Part shown: positions 62,488 through 64,000 of the stretch, piece after piece
Numbering within the stretch: position 1 is the first letter of the stretch
Layout: the number at the start of each line of letters is the position of its first letter
NCBI RefSeq assembly: GCF_003202405.1
Contig: NZ_QJHL01000005.1
Coordinates: forward strand, 248,001 to 312,000
DNA: 64,000 bases
Reading direction: 5' to 3'
Source: Flavobacterium hydrophilum
GTDB lineage: Bacteria > Bacteroidota > Bacteroidia > Flavobacteriales > Flavobacteriaceae
Position numbers and translations under genes: made by a program
Notes under the pieces: model-generated
The model's input: only the letters and a program-made list of their open reading frames with translations
What the model was told of the DNA's origin: nothing
The model's database searches: none

Positions 62488-64000
62488 TTATTTTTTATGT
62501 GAATTTACAGCAGCAGCCACAAAATTCACAAAAATAGGGTGCGGATTTGCTACCGTGCTTTTGTATTCAGGATGGTATTGTACTCCAATAAAAAACGGGT
62601 GATTTTCTAATTCTACAATTTCTACTAAACCAGTGTCAGGATTAACTCCAGAAGCAATTAAACCTGCTTTCTGCAATTCATCTTTATACTTATTATTGTA
62701 CTCATAACGGTGACGATGACGCTCCGAAATAGTTTTTTCTCCGTAAATTTTATGTGCTAAAGTATTTGGCTTAATGTCACATTTCCAGGCTCCAAGACGC
62801 ATTGTCCCTCCTTTGTCTGTGATTGTTTTTTGCTCTTCCATCAAATTCACAACAGGATGTTTTGTTTTTTCATTCATCTCTGTAGAATTCGCTTCAGCAT
62901 ATCCTAAAATATTTCTTGAATATTCGATAACCGACATCTGCATTCCCAAACAAATTCCGAAGAACGGAATATTATTTTCACGTGCATAACGAACTGCCTC
63001 AATTTTTCCTTCAATTCCTCTTTCTCCAAAGCCAGGGGCAACTAAAACTCCGTCAAGCGGTCCTAGTTTCTCAGCCACATTATCAATATTAATATGTTCT
63101 GAGTGAATCGAAATTACATTTACTTTAGTTTCATTCGCAGCACCTGCATGAATAAACGCCTCCAAAATAGATTTGTAGCAATCCTGCATTTCTACGTATT
63201 TACCAATCAAACCGATATTTACAGTATGTTTTGGATTTTTTAATCTGCGTAAAAAAGTATTCCAGTTTTTAAGATCCGGAGCTGCTTTTTTAGGTAAATC
63301 TAACTTTTTCAAAGCCACAACATCTAATCCTTCTTCAAGCATTAAATTAGGAACTTCATATATGGTTGAAGCATCAATAGACTGAATAACTGCTTCTTTT
63401 TTTACATTACAAAACAAAGCTAATTTACTGCGTAATTCCTGAGACAATTCATGCTCAGTTCTACATACTAAAATATCTGCTTTGATTCCGCTTTCCATCA
63501 ACGTTTTTACAGAGTGCTGTGTCGGTTTTGTTTTTAATTCTCCTGCAGCAGCCAAAAATGGCACTAAAGTCAAATGAATCACAATTCCGTTGTTTTCACC
63601 CAATTCCCAAACCAACTGACGAACAGATTCAATATATGGCAAAGATTCAATATCACCAACAGTTCCGCCAATTTCAGTAATCACAATATCATAATCGCCT
63701 GATTTACCAAGCAATTGCATTCTGTCTTTGATTTCGTTAGTAATGTGAGGAACAACCTGAACTGTTTTTCCTAAAAACTCTCCTCTTCTTTCTTTTTCAA
63801 TAACCGAAAGGTAAACTCTTCCTGTTGTAACGTTATTTGCCTGAGAAGTAGGAACATTTAAAAAACGCTCATAGTGACCTAAATCTAAGTCCGTTTCGGC
63901 ACCATCATCTGTCACATAACATTCTCCATGCTCGTAAGGGTTCAAAGTACCCGGATCAACATTGATATAGGGATCGAATTTCTGAATAGTAGTACGATAT
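62488..64000 (-). CDS. pyrG: CTP synthase (5' end beyond the window)
   Basis: About 504 residues are visible; the gene continues past the right edge. The visible N-terminus reads Y-R-T-T-I-Q-K-F-D-P-Y-I-N-V-D-P-G-T, which corresponds to about residue 34 of E. coli PyrG, so only about 30 residues are missing. The synthase domain has E-D-G..D-D-G-A-E-T-D-L-D-L-G-H-Y-E-R-F and I-T-E-I-G-G-T-V-G-D-I-E; the glutaminase domain has the Cys nucleophile in F-F-G-I-C-L-G-M-Q and the His-Glu pair in Y-H-P-E-Y. It converts UTP and glutamine to CTP. Likely cotranscribed with yidC. Confidence 0.95.
   Translation of the reverse strand, partial: YRTTIQKFDPYINVDPGTLNPYEHGECYVTDDGAETDLDLGHYERFLNVPTSQANNVTTGRVYLSVIEKERRGEFLGKTVQVVPHITNEIKDRMQLLGKSGDYDIVITEIGGTVGDIESLPYIESVRQLVWELGENNGIVIHLTLVPFLAAAGELKTKPTQHSVKTLMESGIKADILVCRTEHELSQELRSKLALFCNVKKEAVIQSIDASTIYEVPNLMLEEGLDVVALKKLDLPKKAAPDLKNWNTFLRRLKNPKHTVNIGLIGKYVEMQDCYKSILEAFIHAGAANETKVNVISIHSEHINIDNVAEKLGPLDGVLVAPGFGERGIEGKIEAVRYARENNIPFFGICLGMQMSVIEYSRNILGYAEANSTEMNEKTKHPVVNLMEEQKTITDKGGTMRLGAWKCDIKPNTLAHKIYGEKTISERHRHRYEYNNKYKDELQKAGLIASGVNPDTGLVEIVELENHPFFIGVQYHPEYKSTVANPHPIFVNFVAAAVNSHKK

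Noticed and set aside
1..64000. Search by eye for insertion sequences, prophage genes, CRISPR arrays, tRNA and rRNA genes.
   Set aside because: None seen: no transposase, integrase or capsid-type proteins, no evenly spaced repeats, no clover-leaf or rRNA-like stretches that I could recognise.

Overview
The window is chromosomal DNA from a member of the Bacteroidota, very probably a Flavobacterium. The evidence is the AT-rich intergenic DNA, a type IX secretion sorting tail at the left edge, promoters of the Bacteroidota form (TTG, 17-23 bases, TAnnTTTG) with little Shine-Dalgarno signal, a SusC/SusD polysaccharide-utilisation locus, YaiO, DUF4834 and YfhO family genes, and housekeeping proteins (ParE/ParC, UvrA, YidC, PyrG) of flavobacterial type. 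I saw no phage, transposase, CRISPR, rRNA or tRNA; the gene order looks like stable chromosome.

Layout. 0-4.6 kb: end of a T9SS-secreted protein, a trypsin-like lipoprotein, a small membrane protein, then a tight operon of a LolD-like ATPase, a large multipass membrane protein and a TIGR02757-type protein. 4.8-13.7 kb: a six-gene co-directional locus that I consider the most interesting part of the window. It encodes a membrane-anchored HEAT-repeat protein, a 1264-residue fusion (processive GT2 synthase + LtaS-like alkaline-phosphatase-superfamily domain + TPR), a TPR/beta-barrel YaiO-type outer-membrane protein, a secreted DUF4838 glycosidase-like protein and a receiver-only response regulator (counted with the closely packed reading frames as one transcription unit). 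It looks like a compact exopolysaccharide synthesis, decoration and export machine. 13.8-34.3 kb: mostly housekeeping genes: DEAD-box-type helicase with a DEFD motif, lactonase-fold protein, BatA/VWA protein, a dihydroorotase homologue that has lost metal ligands, esterase, MBL hydrolase, an unassigned 485-residue protein, FMN reductase, transglutaminase-like protein, PncB, ParE, two small unknown genes, ParC, Bcp and an endonuclease III that lacks its iron-sulphur cysteines. 34.4-36.8 kb: TPR protein, a 47-residue protein and an ECF sigma factor.

37.0-48.8 kb is a polysaccharide-utilisation locus read entirely on the minus strand: a membrane-spanning propeller/Y_Y_Y/LuxR regulator, then SusC, SusD, a PKD-containing surface glycan-binding lipoprotein and two GH16 endoglucanases, one lipid-anchored and multidomain, one soluble. 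This gene set points to a beta-1,3-glucan such as laminarin, or to mixed-linkage glucan. The outer-membrane GH16 would cut the polymer, SusD and the binding lipoprotein would capture fragments, SusC would import them and the second GH16 would trim them; the regulator would sense the products in the periplasm.

49-64 kb: uvrA, a small membrane protein, a surface-glycan cluster (YfhO membrane protein, GT4 glycosyltransferase, Wzx-like flippase) with a good promoter inside the upstream DUF4834 gene, a MetA-type outer-membrane protein, a GNAT-like protein, and pyrG-yidC, where pyrG runs off the right edge. Convergent gene pairs are separated by strong hairpins, many of which can terminate in both directions.
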